A stretch of DNA of 64,000 bases. Origin: Stenogyne calaminthoides. Its lineage: Eukaryota > Streptophyta > Magnoliopsida > Lamiales > Lamiaceae. How positions within the stretch are numbered: the first letter of the stretch is position 1; each line of letters begins with the position of its first letter. Both the position numbers and the translations under genes were made by a program. The stretch spans positions 26,341,916 to 26,405,915 of the forward strand of contig JBBCBC010000017.1 of NCBI GenBank assembly GCA_037126765.1, read 5' to 3'. The notes beneath the pieces were generated by a model. The model saw nothing but the letters and a program-made list of their open reading frames with translations, made no database searches and had not been told where the DNA came from. This document shows, piece after piece, positions 1 to 11,645 of the stretch.

Positions 1-438
1 AAACCTAAACACTCAGTAGGAAATCCTCAGGCCAGTACTTCGAAGCCTCAGGCTAAGAATACCAACCTGAAGAGATCTGCTCTGAACCATCAGAGGAATC
101 TTCAGAAGAGAAACACTCAGCCGAGAAATTCTCAACTGAGGAGACCAAGTCCTAGGTATACTAAAAGACCCCAATTTCAGTATAAGCAACCTAAACCCCA
201 CTTGCCTAAGAGTAAAGGTTTCCTGAACCCAAGTCCACAGAGACATAAACCAGCTGTACTAAGGCCAAGGCATTGGAACAAAAGGCCTGAACCCAAGAAG
301 AACTCTAAGGCTCATGTCCATGCTAAGACTGGCACTCATACACAGGATACTGCCAAGGCACCTAAGGTGGTGAATGTGTATGTAGATGTTTATGGAAGAC
401 AAATCAACCGCTCTAAAGTGATTAGAGTTGTGAGGTAG
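1..438 (+). pseudogene. gag: copia gag C-terminal basic region (partial)
   Basis: The frame is open from base 1 to a TAG at 436-438. The product is rich in Lys, Arg, Gln, Asn and Pro, and ends with a GRQI motif near 392-403 that recurs in the gag-protease region of elements A and C. It is the nucleic-acid-binding tail of the capsid polyprotein. The WVPKG motif that normally follows in the same frame begins right after the TAG, so the stop looks like a nonsense mutation. The 5' part of gag is outside the window. Confidence 0.75.
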
Positions 439-1078
439 ATTTGGGTTCCAAAAGGTACAGCTAACCTGGTAGGACCTTACACCAAACGGGTACTTAAGGC
501 CTGATTTTGTTTCAGGTGAAGGAGAAGGGCACTGAGCTGAATGAAGAAAACATAACCCTGATGAGTGGAAGTGAAATTGCACCTGCTGCATGGTACTTGG
601 ACAGTGGATGCTCAAGGCACATGACAGGATATAAGCATTTGTTCACTGACTATGTCGAACAAAAATGCCCTCAGTAACTTTTGGAGATAACTCCAAAGGA
701 CAGACTGAAGGATATGGAACTCTTGAAGTTGATATTGTTCATATCCATGGTGTATCTTATGTGTCTGGTTTAAAGCATAACTTTCTTTCTATCGGTCAAT
801 TCTGTGATAAAGGATTCAGTGTTGAATTCTCAAAGAACATGTGCTATGTGAAAGATAACATTTCACAGCAAGTATTACTGACTGGTACTAGAAAAGGAAA
901 TGTGTATCTTGCTGATTGGAGACTGACTCCTATGGATACATGTTTAGTTGCTAAGAAAGCTACTGAAACCAGTTGGTTATGGCACAAAAGACTGAATCAC
1001 TTGAACTTCAAAACCCTGAACAAACTTGCAAGAGTAAGGATCATGTATGTGATGCTTGTAAGAAAGGAAAACAGATAA
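439..1078 (+). pseudogene. pol: copia aspartic protease and pre-integrase region (F)
   Basis: The protease active site WYLDSG is at 591-608, followed by CSRHMTG; Asp-Ser-Gly is the usual copia form of the catalytic triad. The pre-integrase region with the GLKHNFLSIGQFCD motif and a LTGTRKGNVY motif follows at about 760-910. A stop at 455-500, a stop at about 676 and a +1 frame change near 665 break it. The region ends in the SWLWHKRLNHLN motif, the start of the HHCC zinc-binding part of integrase. The enzyme would cleave Gag-Pol into mature proteins inside the virus-like particle. Confidence 0.85.
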
Positions 1079-2083
1079 GAGCATCATTCAAAAGAAAAGT
1101 AGAAGTTTCTACTGATAGAATACTTCAATTGCTACATATGGATCTTTTTGGTCCAGTAACACCTATAAACACCAATGGCAGAAAATATACACTTGTAGTA
1201 GTTGATGACTACTCCAGATATACATGGGTCATATTCTTACTCAGTAAGAAGGAGACTCAGACAAAACTGTCTGAACTACTGAAAAGACTCAATAATTAAA
1301 AAAATCTGAGTGTGGTCAAAATCAGATCAGATAAAGGCACTGAGTTTATCAACCATATTATATATGATTATTGTGCAGCAAATGGGATAACTCATGAAAC
1401 ATCAGCTGCAAGGACCCCACAACAGAATGGTGTTGCTGAAAGGAATATTCTTGGGATATTCTGAAGTCAGTAAAGCCTTCAGAGTCTACAACTGTAGGAC
1501 CCTTACTGTGGAAGAAACATCTCATGTTGTTTTTGATGAATCTACTTGTGTGCATAAGAAACGGGAATATGACTTAGGAGACTTGACAAAGAGAATCAAG
1601 AGATTAAGCCTGAAGAACAAACATGTTGATAAACCATCCACTGATCATGAAAAGAAAAAGCTAAATACATTCTATGAATGGAGTAAATCAGACTCAGATA
1701 AAGAAGCTCAGGACGAAGAAAATCAGGCTGGTGAAACTCAAGCTGACAATTCTCCACTGAAAGAAAGCCAACGCACTGAAGCTAACCCATCTGAACAAAC
1801 CCCAATTCAGACTCAGGTATGTAATGCTGATAAAGATGTGGTAACAGCTGAGGCAAATTCTGAATCTATCAACCAAGGTGGAACAAATGTCACTAACAAT
1901 GTTCTGAATGGAATTTCCCCTGAGGAAGATGATTCTCTTTCTCCTTTCCTGTTGTTCCCTGAATTTAATATTATACCTGAATCTAACATTTCTGATGTTG
2001 AGGATACTACTGAAGGGGGAACATCCAGGAGAACATGGTTGGATAGTCATCCCTCAAGTCAGATTGTGGGTGATCTATCATAA
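967..2083 (+). pseudogene. pol: copia integrase plus integrase-RT linker (F), internally deleted
   Basis: The HHCC zinc finger (His in WHKRLNH, Cys in CDACKKGKQ) is compressed by a deletion around 1030-1050. The DDE core follows: first Asp in HMDLFGP (1135-1155), second Asp in SDKGTEF near 1327, Glu in QNGVAER near 1425-1443. A TAA at about 1297 interrupts it. Directly after the Glu motif the sequence jumps to FLGYSEVSKAF, so roughly 100 residues of the integrase C-terminal part are missing compared with element A. The rest (about 1540-2083) is the acidic, poorly conserved linker to RT, ending RTWLDSHP. Integrase would insert the cDNA; this copy cannot be functional. Confidence 0.85.
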
Positions 2084-3022
2084 GGTGTTAAAACAAGAAG
2101 GTTCCATGGTGAAAATGCTTTATTCTGCTGCTTCCTATCTGAGAAAGAACCTACTGAGATTGAAGAAGCTCTTCAAAATTCATTATGGATTAGTGTTATG
2201 CAAGAAGAGCTGAATCAGTTTACAAGAAATGAAGTTTGGGAGCTAGTGGACAGGCCTAAGAGGCACAATGTGATTGGAACAAAATGGGTGTTCAAGAACA
2301 AGAGAGACGAAAATAACAACATTGTAAGAAACAAGGAAAGGCTAGTTGCACAAGGTTATTCCCAAGAAGATGGCTTGGACTATGATGAAACATTTGCTCC
2401 TGTTGTAAGACTAGAAGCCATCAGATTGTTTCTTGCATATGCTGCTCACATGAAATTCACAGTCAATCAGATGGATGTGAAAAGTGCATTTCTGAATGAT
2501 GTGCTTAAGGAAGAGGTTTATGTGAAACAACCTCCTGGCTTCTGTCAGAATGACCAAGTTTACAGGCTCAGGAAAGCCTTGCATGGTCTGAAGCAAGCAC
2601 CTAGAGTATGGTATGATACACTCTCTCAATTTCTTACTGACCATGGTTTTACAAAAGGAACTGGTGATAGAACCTTGTCCAGGATAGAAGATGGGAAGGA
2701 TATCTTACTAGTTCAGATTTATGTGGATGACATCATTTTTGGATCTCCTAATCATCAGATGTGTGAGAAGTTTTCTGCCCTGGTGAAAGGAAAGTTTGAG
2801 ATGTCAATGATGGGGGAGATGAATTTCTTTCTAGGACTTCAAGTCAAGCAATCTAAAGAAGGAATATTCATCAATCAAGTAAAGTACACTAGAGATCTGA
2901 TTGCTAAATATGGTGTACAGAATTGCAATGCAGTTAGAATTCCTATGAATACTAACTACAAGATGGATCCTGATCCTGAAGGCAAGTCGGTTAACCATAC
3001 TGATTATAGAGGGATCATTTGA
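2084..3022 (+). pseudogene. pol: copia reverse transcriptase (F)
   Basis: The RT reads almost without interruption from 2198 to a TGA at 3020-3022. Copia motifs are visible in order: VIGTKWVFKNKRDE, RLVAQGYSQ, YDETFAPV.RLEAIR, MDVKSAFLN, YVKQPPGF, LRKALHGLKQAPR.WY, and the catalytic YVDD in QIYVDDIIFGS (about 2718-2745), then MSMMGEMNFFLGLQVKQ. All three catalytic aspartates appear present. This domain copies element RNA into DNA in the virus-like particle. The upstream linker contains a stop at 2081-2083 and a frame change near 2198. The terminal TGA falls where the family normally continues toward RNase H. Confidence 0.92.
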
Positions 3023-3667
3023 TCATTGCTATATCTCACAGCAAGTAGGCCTGATATAACTTTTGCGGTTGGGATATGTGCAAGATACCAAGCTAATCCT
3101 AAGGCTAGTCACATGGAAGCTGCCAAAAAGATCCTGAGATATCTTAAAGGCATAGTAAATAGAGGATTATGGTATCCAGCTGAAGATAATCTTGAATTAA
3201 CTGGTTATTCATATGCTGATTATGGTAGTTGTAGAATCGACAGGAAGTCCACTACAGGAACTTGTCAATTTCTTGGTAGCAAACTGATATCCTGGTTTTC
3301 TAAGAAATAGATATCAGTAGCAACCAGTACTACTGAAGCTGAATACATGGCTGCTAGAAGTTGTTGTGCTCAGATACTTTGGCTCAGACAACAATTGAGG
3401 GATTATAAGATAATAGCCAATGAAGTACCCATATTTTGTGATAATAATAGTGCAATTGCTATTTCACAAAATCCTATACTGCACACCAGATGTAAGCATG
3501 TTGACATCAGGCATCACTTCATCAGAGACCATGTAGAGAAGAAATATATCGGAATGGACAAAATTCATACTCATAAACAGAGAGTTGATACTTTGACAAA
3601 ACCTTTGGCTGAGTCAAGATTTCATGAACTGTCAGTTGAATTAGGAATGTTGGATACAGGTGAATAG
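3023..3667 (+). pseudogene. pol: copia RNase H (F)
   Basis: The sequence starts with YLTASRPDITFAVG and contains the RNase H motifs YADYGSCRIDRKST, STTEAEYMA, FCDNNSAI and CKHVDIRHHF, which carry the acidic catalytic residues. An in-frame TAG at about 3308 splits it, and the readable parts are 3026-3310 and 3311-3667. It ends with TAG at 3665-3667 after a LGMLDTGE tail like the LGLLDLGE tail of A, B and C, so this is the natural end of pol. It removes the RNA strand during reverse transcription. Confidence 0.9.
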
Positions 3668-4162
3668 TTATTTGAAAAATTGAAGGTTTTCAGATGCATG
3701 AAGTTTTTCAGTTTATACTGAAAAACTCAGGATAAAAATAAGGTTTTCCTCACTGAGTCTTGGGAAACTCAGTAACCTTAGTTCAGTAAAAGTGAATTTC
3801 TCACTAAACATTTTTATCAAGGTTATAACTCAGTAAGACTAGTATTGCTAATTAGTCTAAAATAGTTAATGACTCATGCACTACATTTATTGCCTAACTG
3901 ATTGCTCAGTAATCATTTGGCATAAATGATAAAACACCTGAGGAAGTAAATGGGCTGGACGTTTGAAATTCTCGGGAAAGTCAACAGTCTGCAGAAAAGG
4001 TGGTTCAACACTGTGCATAATCACCAAAGTGGATAATATGGCGGTTATTTTACTATTTCTATCCTTTCATCAATCTATTTTTAGCCAAATATAATTGTGG
4101 TTAATTCTTAACCATTGATTAACTACTATATACGATTATCCAAAGAACAAAATCCTCCAACA
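3668..4162 (+). other. Spacer between RNase H and ORF3 in F, non-coding
   Basis: About 0.5 kb, AT-rich, with many CTCAGTAA-like words. I see no reading frame worth calling on either strand. Unlike A, B and C it has no recognisable antisense gene, so that gene is either absent from this subfamily or lost. Confidence 0.6.
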
Positions 4163-4170
4163 TATAAATA
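4163..4170 (+). promoter_or_regulatory. TATA box for ORF3 of F
   Basis: TATAAATA lies in the context ACATATAAATACCCC, followed by a CT/CA-rich leader and an ATG at 4281, about 115 bp downstream. Position and context resemble a plant RNA polymerase II core promoter. The same placement is seen upstream of ORF3 in A, B and C, which supports it. Confidence 0.6.
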
Positions 4171-4280
4171 CCCCATTTCCTCGTTTTTTAAGAACACTTT
4201 ACTTCATATTCCTAAAGCCCTCGTCTTCAAAAAACACACAAAAAATCCCCTGTTCTTCAAAATTCTCCAGACACACTAAA

Positions 4281-7200
4281 ATGGATGTCTCAATCTATGC
4301 CAAGCTTGCAGAAACCAACAAACGCTATTACGAGCATGTTATCTCGTTCGAAGGGACAACCAATGCTGAACACGTAGAGGAGGCTCTTCATATGCTCCAT
4401 CTAGCCAAATTAACTTATTTGGTAGGAAACCGACAGAGGGAGAATACGCACAAGAGGTAATCAAGTTTGTTTCAAATATGAAATTAAATGATGAATATTG
4501 CATAGACTCAAGGATTACTGTGTCTCATTTGACAAAAGTCACAAAATAGTTGATTTTGTTCGAGAACTCTATATTATTCGAATAATTTAAATGTTGTTTT
4601 TGAGTTATGTAACAAGGGAGATGATCCTACTATGTATATGGCGGGTAGGGAACAAGAGTATTTGGATAAGGTTGTTGAAAAACCGATTAAGGTTGAAGCT
4701 ACTCTGAACAAGACGCATTTAAAACCAAAATATCGAGTGCTTCTTGATATTGTTAGCAAATGTTTTATGAGTGGATCAGGGAGTCATGAGCAAGTGAGCA
4801 AGCCAAAACTTCGATTGATAGCTGCAATCGAAGATTCACCTTCAAAGGATTTCAATTGGTTACAATATCTGATTAATGTTGTTAGTGATCAGGCTAAGCA
4901 TCTTAAAAGTGAAAATGGTGATGTGGTAACAAAGGGAAGAATTCAACATGCAACCAAGATTGTGTTCATTCTGGAAACCTGCATTGAGGAGGAGGATTCA
5001 TTTGCCAAAACAAATAATTTTCCACAAACCAGAATCATGTTCAGACAAAGGTCTCAGAAAGCTCTAAGAAAGAAAAGAGAAAAGTCTACTGAGTCTCAGG
5101 AGGAGACTGCTCAGGAAGAAACTGCGGAAGAAGATACTGAGGAAGATATTCCAGCCCCTGAATCTGTTCAGATCAAAAGAACCAGGCAGGAAACTCAGAA
5201 GGGAGCTGAGTCTAGTACTGTGGAATAAAGGTAGGCCAGAGGGAAATCTCTTCTGAAAATTAAGAAAGAAATTGGAGATAGACTGAAGAAGAAAGCCTTA
5301 GCTCCACAACAAAAGAGGAGAAGGCTGAAAACTATTCCTGAGAAGGAAGCTGAGCAAGAGGAAACTCAGACTGAGGCTCAGGTTGGATTGAAGTCACCAC
5401 TGCAAGTGTTAGCTCAGGTGGTGAAGAACATTGGCGAGCAGGAGGCTGAGGAAGAAAACGTTTTCTCTGGGGTGATGGAAACCTCAATTGGAACTGATAA
5501 AATTTCTCAAGAAATCTTTAAGGGTTCCCAACACCCTATTAAAGATAGCCAAATTCAGATCATATCCCCTCAACCCTCAGAGCCAAAAGAAATCCACGAA
5601 TCTATTAACCTGGATGAGTTGTTAGCTGCACCTTTTCTTGATCTATCATCCTTACAGATTGTCCAATCTGAACCTACCTTCACTGAATAACCAAGCCCTC
5701 CACCTCTGAAGAAAGGAAAAGCAGAGGAAACTGAATGGAGAAGCAAGGTGGAACGGTTTGTTCTTGATAAGTATCCTGAACTCACAGCATATCCTGACCT
5801 TCAGGACATGTTCATCAGGCTTAGGACAACTGTCTATATTCTGAATCAGACACTCCCAAATATACTGAATATTACCTCCTTCAGAGGAGAAGAGTGGTGG
5901 AGTGCAGAGACAGCTGCCCTGACTGAATTTTCATGATTCAGGAAGACAAAGCTCAGGATAAAAAATGTTGAATTTGATAAGCTGGTAAAACAGAAACTTG
6001 CTGAGAGGAAAACTGCTGAGGCTGGTGAGCCGAGTTCAAAAGATGAAGATGAAGGAGGTGAGAAAGGTGATGTGGCAGAAAACGAACCTGAGAGAGAAAA
6101 AGAAGCAGAGAAAGGAAAAGAAGTTGAACAAGAGAAAATTGCTGATGTTGCTGATACTCAGAATCCTCAGATTGAAGTTAGAACTCTTCAGGTACCTTTT
6201 GGCACTACTATTACTTATGCCAAAGTTACTGAAGTACCTATCTTTAAGTTTGTTGATTGTGGTATTTGGACTGAGGCTCTTTTGGAGCAAACTGCACAAG
6301 TTCCAGGAATTGACTTAACTCCAATCCTGGAAGAACTGAAGAAAGCTGAGCATATGATGGCTAAGATAACTCAGATGGAGATTGTGTTAGTAGACCAATC
6401 TCAGAAGCTGGATAGCCTGAGTTCATCCACTAATGTGCATTCAGTCCAGACTGAACTTTCTGAAAAGATAGTTGCTCTAGATGTCAAAATTGATGATGTT
6501 GGAAAAGAGTTGGCTGAGAGCTTGGAGAAGAAGTATCAAGATAGAACTGTCTATCTAGAAGCCAAGCTGACTGAGAAGAATCAGGAAATGATCAAGACAG
6601 CTGTTCAGGAAATGAGTGTTATGCTCATGTCCAAGATGACAGACTTGATGCATGAAGCCTTTTCTAACCAATTTGCCCCTGTAGCTGAAGAAGTCTCCAT
6701 GGCCAAGAAATATCTGAGGAGGTTGGAAGATGAGCATGATCACTTAGCTGGAGAAGTTAGAACCATGGGCAAAGAACAGTTTCACATGGATGCTGTATTA
6801 TCTCAGATTCTCCCAGGGTATGATGCCAAAAGGGGGGAAAGAACCTCTCACGCCACAAAAGGTGAATTGGACAATTTGCTGAAGAAAACCTTGGAGAAGA
6901 AAGCTTAGGAGGAAATTGAAGCAAAGAAAATGCCGATGGCTCCGAATCAAGTGGAAGCTACTGAAAAGCTGAAATTCAGAGAGCCTGAAGAAACTGAGTA
7001 CATTCAGATAGATGAGCAAGTCACTCTGGAAGTAATTAATCAAAAGCTGCATGAAAGAAGAAGCACTGAAACAAGCCAGACTGGTGAGGCTCATGCTAGA
7101 TCTGAGAAGAGAAAGGTAGTAGCATTTGTGGAAACTGAGAAAGAAAATGAAGGTTGCAAAGCCAGTTCAAGGAAAATTGGTGGTTGACTTCTCAGAATCT

Positions 7201-7713
7201 GAAGAATCTGCTGAAGAACCTGATGTTGAGAAGGTACTTGGAGTTGAAACAAAAACTCAACCAGGTGACTTTGATGTGCAGAAGATTATGAAATCTCTAA
7301 AAATTAAAAAAGAGAAGAAAATTGCTGCTTCAGTGTCGGGTGCTCAACTGACTAGGAAAAAGAAAGATGAAGAGCAAAAGAGAAGAGGAGTCTTCAGAAA
7401 ATTCATAAGCAGATGGAGAGGAACTGCTAAGGTTAAGAAAGGGCCACACATTGATAAGTGGATGCCAATCCAAATCAATGATGCATGGGAGGAAATCAAG
7501 AGAACTTTTTGGTTCTATCATGATGTGCTGAGGGAATGGAGAGGAAGTAGTCCTGACAGCAATGAAACCTTTTTAGAATATCTCCTGACCTTTTACCCTG
7601 AGTATCTGCAGAAATGGGTAAATCTTGCAGATGAGCACAGTGTTAAGATTGTTGCTCCTGGGCCATACATGTATCCTGCTTTGTTGATCATTTTGTTAAA
7701 AATTTCATTGTAA
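4281..7713 (+). pseudogene. ORF3 of F: extra ORF downstream of pol, unknown function
   Basis: ATG at 4281 opens 59 codons (MDVSIYAKL start) and then breaks. Further in-sense segments are 4632-5228, 5388-5690, 5748-5936, 6072-6908, 6930-7187 and 7126-7713, separated by stops and frame changes. The middle is very rich in Glu, Lys, Ser and Gln. Residues encoded by 6300-6800 have heptad-like Leu/Ile spacing, suggesting a coiled coil. The C-terminal part (from WMPIQINDAW at about 7459) resembles the ORF3 C-termini of B, C and D: a Trp-rich stretch, then a YLLTFYPEYLQKWV-like block. I see no signal peptide or membrane helix, so an envelope role is not supported. It ends just before the polypurine tract. 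Confidence 0.7.
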
Positions 7714-7896
7714 TCTGTAATTCACTATCCTACATCAATGAAATAACTCTTTTTGTGTGTTGATCAACAAAAGATAATATCTCATTATCTTCTGTAAACT
7801 GTCTATCATACTGTCCTGATGGTGTATCTATTCTAGAAGGTAAACTGAAACCTGTGATAGGTAAGGTTTTCTCAAATTGTAATAGATGGTTTTGAC
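7714..7896 (+). other. Short 3' untranslated stretch before the LTR of F
   Basis: Non-coding sequence between the ORF3 stop and the polypurine tract. It holds the words TGTTGATCAACAAAAGATAATATCTCATTATCTTCTG in pieces that recur at the same place in D and B (ACAAAATCTCATTGTCTTCTG-like), so it is a conserved 3'UTR of this element family. Confidence 0.5.
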
Positions 7897-7916
7897 ATCA
7901 TCAAAAAGGGGAAAAT
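7897..7916 (+). other. Polypurine tract of F
   Basis: CATCAAAAAGGGGAAAAT lies directly before the LTR start TGTTGGG. Copia polypurine tracts prime plus-strand DNA synthesis. The same AAAAAGGGG(G)AAAT sequence sits before the 3' LTRs of B, C and D. Confidence 0.85.
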
Positions 7917-8591
7917 TGTTGGGAGATGAATTTAATAAAAGTGAGAAGATTTTGATTAATCTAAGGTAGATTAGAATAGAGGTTTCAGTATAGTTAGTTC
8001 AGGAAATATTTAAAAAATGTATAGTCAGCAAATATCTCTGAGGATTATAGGTTAGGCACACACTGAGGGGGAACGCAGTGAAAATGACTAAGACATCTGA
8101 AGACTCAGAAAACTTTGGAAGACTCAGAAGAACCTGAATATTTAGATCAACCTGAAGACAGAAGATTATCTACCTGAGGACAAATAGACTGAGGAAGTCT
8201 TGCACATATATGAGGAATAAAAGTTGTCCAAATATTTGATTGTAGACAAAAGGAACTAAAACTAAGTGTCTTTCAAGGTTGTCTCATTCAGAGAGATTGA
8301 CCTAAAAAGAGCCGTTTTGTTTGTCTCTATCCACTGAAGTCAAGAACCAATCAGAAAGAGACAACGCTGTATTTCACTGACACGGAAAGCGACATGTCAC
8401 TGAGATGTCCGATGTACTAAGTTCCAGACTGCAAAAACTAAGTGATTGGCTGCATTGGTTACATTTTACCCAAACCATGCAAGGGCGCGTTCAAACCCTA
8501 AAAATAGTCATTTATCACTAACCAAATAAGGAAACCTTTGATGATATCTCCTCCAACAGATAGTTTTTCAAGAGTAACCTTGGTGAGTTGC

Positions 8592-8600
8592 CTATAAATA
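8592..8600 (+). promoter_or_regulatory. TATA box in the F LTR
   Basis: CTATAAATA lies in GTTGCCTATAAATACCAG. Its position about 675 bp into the LTR fits the U3/R boundary. Confidence 0.6.
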
Positions 8601-8898
8601 CCAGTGACCTTCACCATTGCAAGGTTACGGGAAATCAAGCAACTCCAGAGCTCATTCGTATTCTTGCACTCATTGAAGCACTCGAAAACCCTAAGATTTC
8701 CAAAGTGTTTCACTTTGAAGAGAGCTCATTTACTAAACCTAGAATCTGTTAAGTATCCAAAGCTTAGTAAGAGATATCCTAGTCTTTATTGCATCTGTTC
8801 TTATTGTAAAAGGATATCTCATCTTAGTTGGAAACCAACAAAATCCAAACCCTATTGTTTAGGTAGTTTGTGTGTGTGATTGTTGGAAAGTGAGAGTT

Positions 8899-9085
8899 GT
8901 AAAGAGTTAGTAAGCTGCAGTTGAGTTCAGCCTGAAAACTCTAGAGAAGATGTTAGTAAGGTGCTTGTGACAGTCTGAAAGCTTGTGTGTGTTTGAGTTA
9001 GTAAGCTGCAGTGTAGTTAAGCCTGAAAGCTTGTAGAAGTAAGTTAGTAAGCTGCTGAGTTCAGTCTGAAAGCTTGAGGTAGCAG
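8899..9085 (+). repeat. Degenerate tandem repeat in the F LTR
   Basis: The phrase GTTAGTAAGCTGCAGT, then a CCTGAAAGCTTG-like phrase, recurs three to four times at intervals of roughly 45-60 bp (near 8906, 8945, 8997 and 9042). It lies in the presumed R/U5 part, downstream of the TATA box. Variable internal repeats are common in plant LTRs. Confidence 0.6.
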
Positions 9086-9667
9086 TAGTAGTGAGTTAAG
9101 GAATTTCTCTGAGGATCAGAGAGAGTAGACGTAGGAGCTTGAGCCTCTGAACCACTATAACTGACTGTGTTATTTGCTTTCTGTTTTGCATTACCTGTTT
9201 TGCATGATTTCACTGAAAGCATACTGAGTTTTCTGATATTCAGTTGCAATCAATCCACTGAGTCTAAATTGAACTGATCACAGCCTTAACCACTTATTTA
9301 CTAAGTGATAAAGATTTTTCAGCACGATAAAAACGAGTATAAACTTAGGGCCTACACATTATGCACCATAGATAGCTAGTGTAGATACCTACCAAACTGA
9401 GCCACTCTCTTGAGTACTCAGTAAGTTAGTTATCTGTGCAAAGCTATTCAGGTCTTTTCGCACTCAGAATCAGTTGAGCCTATTTGTAGTTACTGAAAAC
9501 AGTTCAAGGTTAGTGTCTCAGTAGACTTTAACTCAGGAGGATCTGTGTTTCTCAATAGTGATACTCAGGATAACTTGACTCACTGATCATAGTTTGTAAA
9601 AGTTTTGAAAAATCACTATACACGTGTATTTCCCCCCCCCACACACGTGTGAGACTCGTTTACCCCA

Positions 9668-11506
9668 GGACCATCTTCTTTGATTCACTTTTTGAAGATG
9701 AACCAGATTGGACATGTGAGGATCCATAAGGGCCTTCAAATCCAATTCCTTTCTTATAAGTTGGCTTGCGATAGTAGTTGTTCAAACTATGAACAGTTTT
9801 AGATGAATTTTTTAAAACTTCTACTTTCTTTCGCAAACTGTCCTCACTTCTTTTTAGACTCTCATGCAGTCGGAAGATTTCATCAAACTTAGCTTGAAGG
9901 ACTTTGAGATCACCAGCTTGTTGTAGGTTGAGAGCCTGTTGTTCCTTAATCAGTTTACCTTGATCAGAAGTACTGTCTTTTAGAAACTCCAGTTCTGTTG
10001 TCATCTTTTGAACAATCTCAACTGATTTTAGTTCAGCAGCTCTACTTACTACTTTATCCCTTACAAGCTGAATATTCTCAGCCCTTAGTTTATCGTTCTC
10101 AGCTTCCACTATTGTATAAGTGTCTACTGCAGTAGAGAGATCATCAAGCAATTACTCATTGTAGATCCGCAGGTGAATCTCTCCAGCAGGTGTGCTCAGC
10201 ACAACAGGTGTGGAAACAGATGGCACAGAAGGTTTAGAGAGTACCTCAGTTTGGTCAGATTCTTTGGCCATGAGACAGATGTCGTCATCAAATGAGAATA
10301 TCAGATCGTCGACATCATCAGTTGAGGTCATCAGGCAGAAGTCTTCAACAGATGAATATCAAGAATCATCTGAAGGCAGATAGGAGTCGTCGATACCAGA
10401 AGTGTCTGCAACCATTGGTTTTCTATCTCTGTACTTCTGCCAGGTGAATCTCTTCTCCTATATGATTTATTAGGAGATTTACCAGTTTGTCTGTAATTAG
10501 AACCTCTTCGATCTGATCTTTCATCTCGTCCGTTTTCCTTGTGATCATCTCTCCGATCATCTTTTTTGTCATCAGAACGATTCCTTTCTTGTGATCTGTC
10601 AGTAGATCTCCTATCTCTTCCTCTGCTTTGTCTATAGTCATTGTAGAATTTTCGATACTTTCCCAATTGAACATTAGATCGTTCACGCTTTCTTGTCAGC
10701 AAAGCAATATGTTCAGCCTGACTTATGATATTTCCTACTGGTTCAGTAGATCTTGAACTACTACTAGTTGCCTGGAATGCAACTACTTTTGTCGTGGCAG
10801 GAGTAGCTTCAGCAGGTGACTCGTCTTCTTCTTGACCTCTTTCAATTAGGTCAAATTCATGAGCCTTCAGACTGAGAAATAGGTTGCTCGGCTTCATCTT
10901 CGCAATATCTTAACAATATTTTATCACCGTCACTTTCATGTCCCATTTCTTGGTTAGGGACCTCAGAATCTTGTAATTGATATCTTTATCAGTTATTTAT
11001 CGTCCTAGTTTGCGAAGCTTGTTGATTGCCATGGTGATTCTTCAATCAAGCTGATTAATGGTTTCATTCGACAACATTTTGAGTTTCTCAAACTTCACCA
11101 GTTCAGCTTGCAATCTGCTATCCTTAATCAAATCATTTCCTTCACATATCTCCGCCAGAGTATCCCACATCTACTTAGCAGTTTTCAGGTACTTGATCTT
11201 CTCACGAGTTGTCTTGTCCACCGTCTTCATAATGATATGCCTGGCAACAGTATCTAAGTTGGACAATTTCCTTTCTTCAGCATCCATCAAGGAAGGACTC
11301 TTTCTAATCCTTGCTCCAACAGGTTGTGTCGGATCACCACCTTCGGCTGGATTGAAGTGATAGATAATGATGGGTCCTTGTTCGATAACCTCCATCATTC
11401 TGGAACTGATTGAACCCAGATAGTTACCCATAAAAATAGTCCAGTCAACATACTCATCGATGGAGAACTTCGGCAGATCATGATACATACCAGATGTGTT
11501 ATCCAT
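9668..11506 (-). pseudogene. gag: copia gag (E), broken
   Basis: ATG at 11506 starts MDNTSGMYHDLPKFS, identical in form to gag starts of B, C and D. Segments 11506-11171, 10897-10331 and 10151-9668 carry the capsid part, a Ser/Arg/Asp-rich stretch (RDRRSTDRSQERNRSDD), and a heptad-like segment (AENDKLRAENIQLV). Between them are stops and frame changes. The CCHC zinc knuckle present in A (CFNCEKPGHYSADC) is absent: the sequence jumps from DSPGR to the residues that follow the knuckle, a deletion of roughly 100 bp. Gag would form the virus-like particle. Confidence 0.85.
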
Positions 11507-11631
11507 GCTGAATTTTGTGAGTAAAATAGATGAGTTTTAGAAACAGGTTTTTCAAAGATATGTTCAAGTGACCACAATGATTCTTCCTTAAGAACCAATG
11601 ATACTCAAAGCCAGTGGTCCATAGAACCACT

Positions 11632-11643
11632 GCTTTGATACCA
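11632..11643 (-). other. Primer binding site of E
   Basis: The minus strand reads TGGTATCAAAGC, one mismatch from TGGTATCAGAGC, the complement of the 3' end of plant initiator Met-tRNA. It is two bases inside the LTR end, the usual spacing. Confidence 0.8.
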
Positions 11644-11645
11644 CT

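Larger units (their letters stand above)
1..9667 (+). mobile_element. Element F: 3' part of a Ty1/copia LTR retrotransposon with an extra ORF
   Basis: Order seen is gag tail, aspartic protease, integrase, RT, RNase H, a spacer with a TATA box, ORF3, polypurine tract and 3' LTR. Protease-integrase-RT-RNase H order defines Ty1/copia; an additional ORF between RNase H and the 3' LTR resembles the Sirevirus type of architecture (inference). The 5' LTR and most of gag lie left of the window. Several stops, frameshifts and an integrase deletion make it non-autonomous. Its 3' LTR abuts a minus-strand gag of element E, so F probably inserted into E. Confidence 0.9.
7917..9667 (+). repeat. 3' LTR of element F
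   Basis: It starts TGTTGGGAGATG right after the polypurine tract. A TATA box lies at 8592-8600, and a C-rich run at about 9630 resembles the U5 C-rich run of the other LTRs here. The end is inferred at the CA near 9667, where clearly recognisable minus-strand gag of E begins; the exact base is uncertain. It is about 1.75 kb, similar in size to the 1.56-1.58-kb LTRs of C and D but of a different subfamily. No 5' LTR is in the window for comparison. Confidence 0.75.

Noticed and set aside
433..445. TAG between gag and the WVPKG motif in F as programmed readthrough
   Set aside because: A and C do not have a stop at this place and F has many other stops, so decay is simpler.
8604..8879. 91-codon plus-strand frame in the F LTR
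   Set aside because: It begins just after the LTR TATA box and crosses R/U5; it has no counterpart in the other LTRs.
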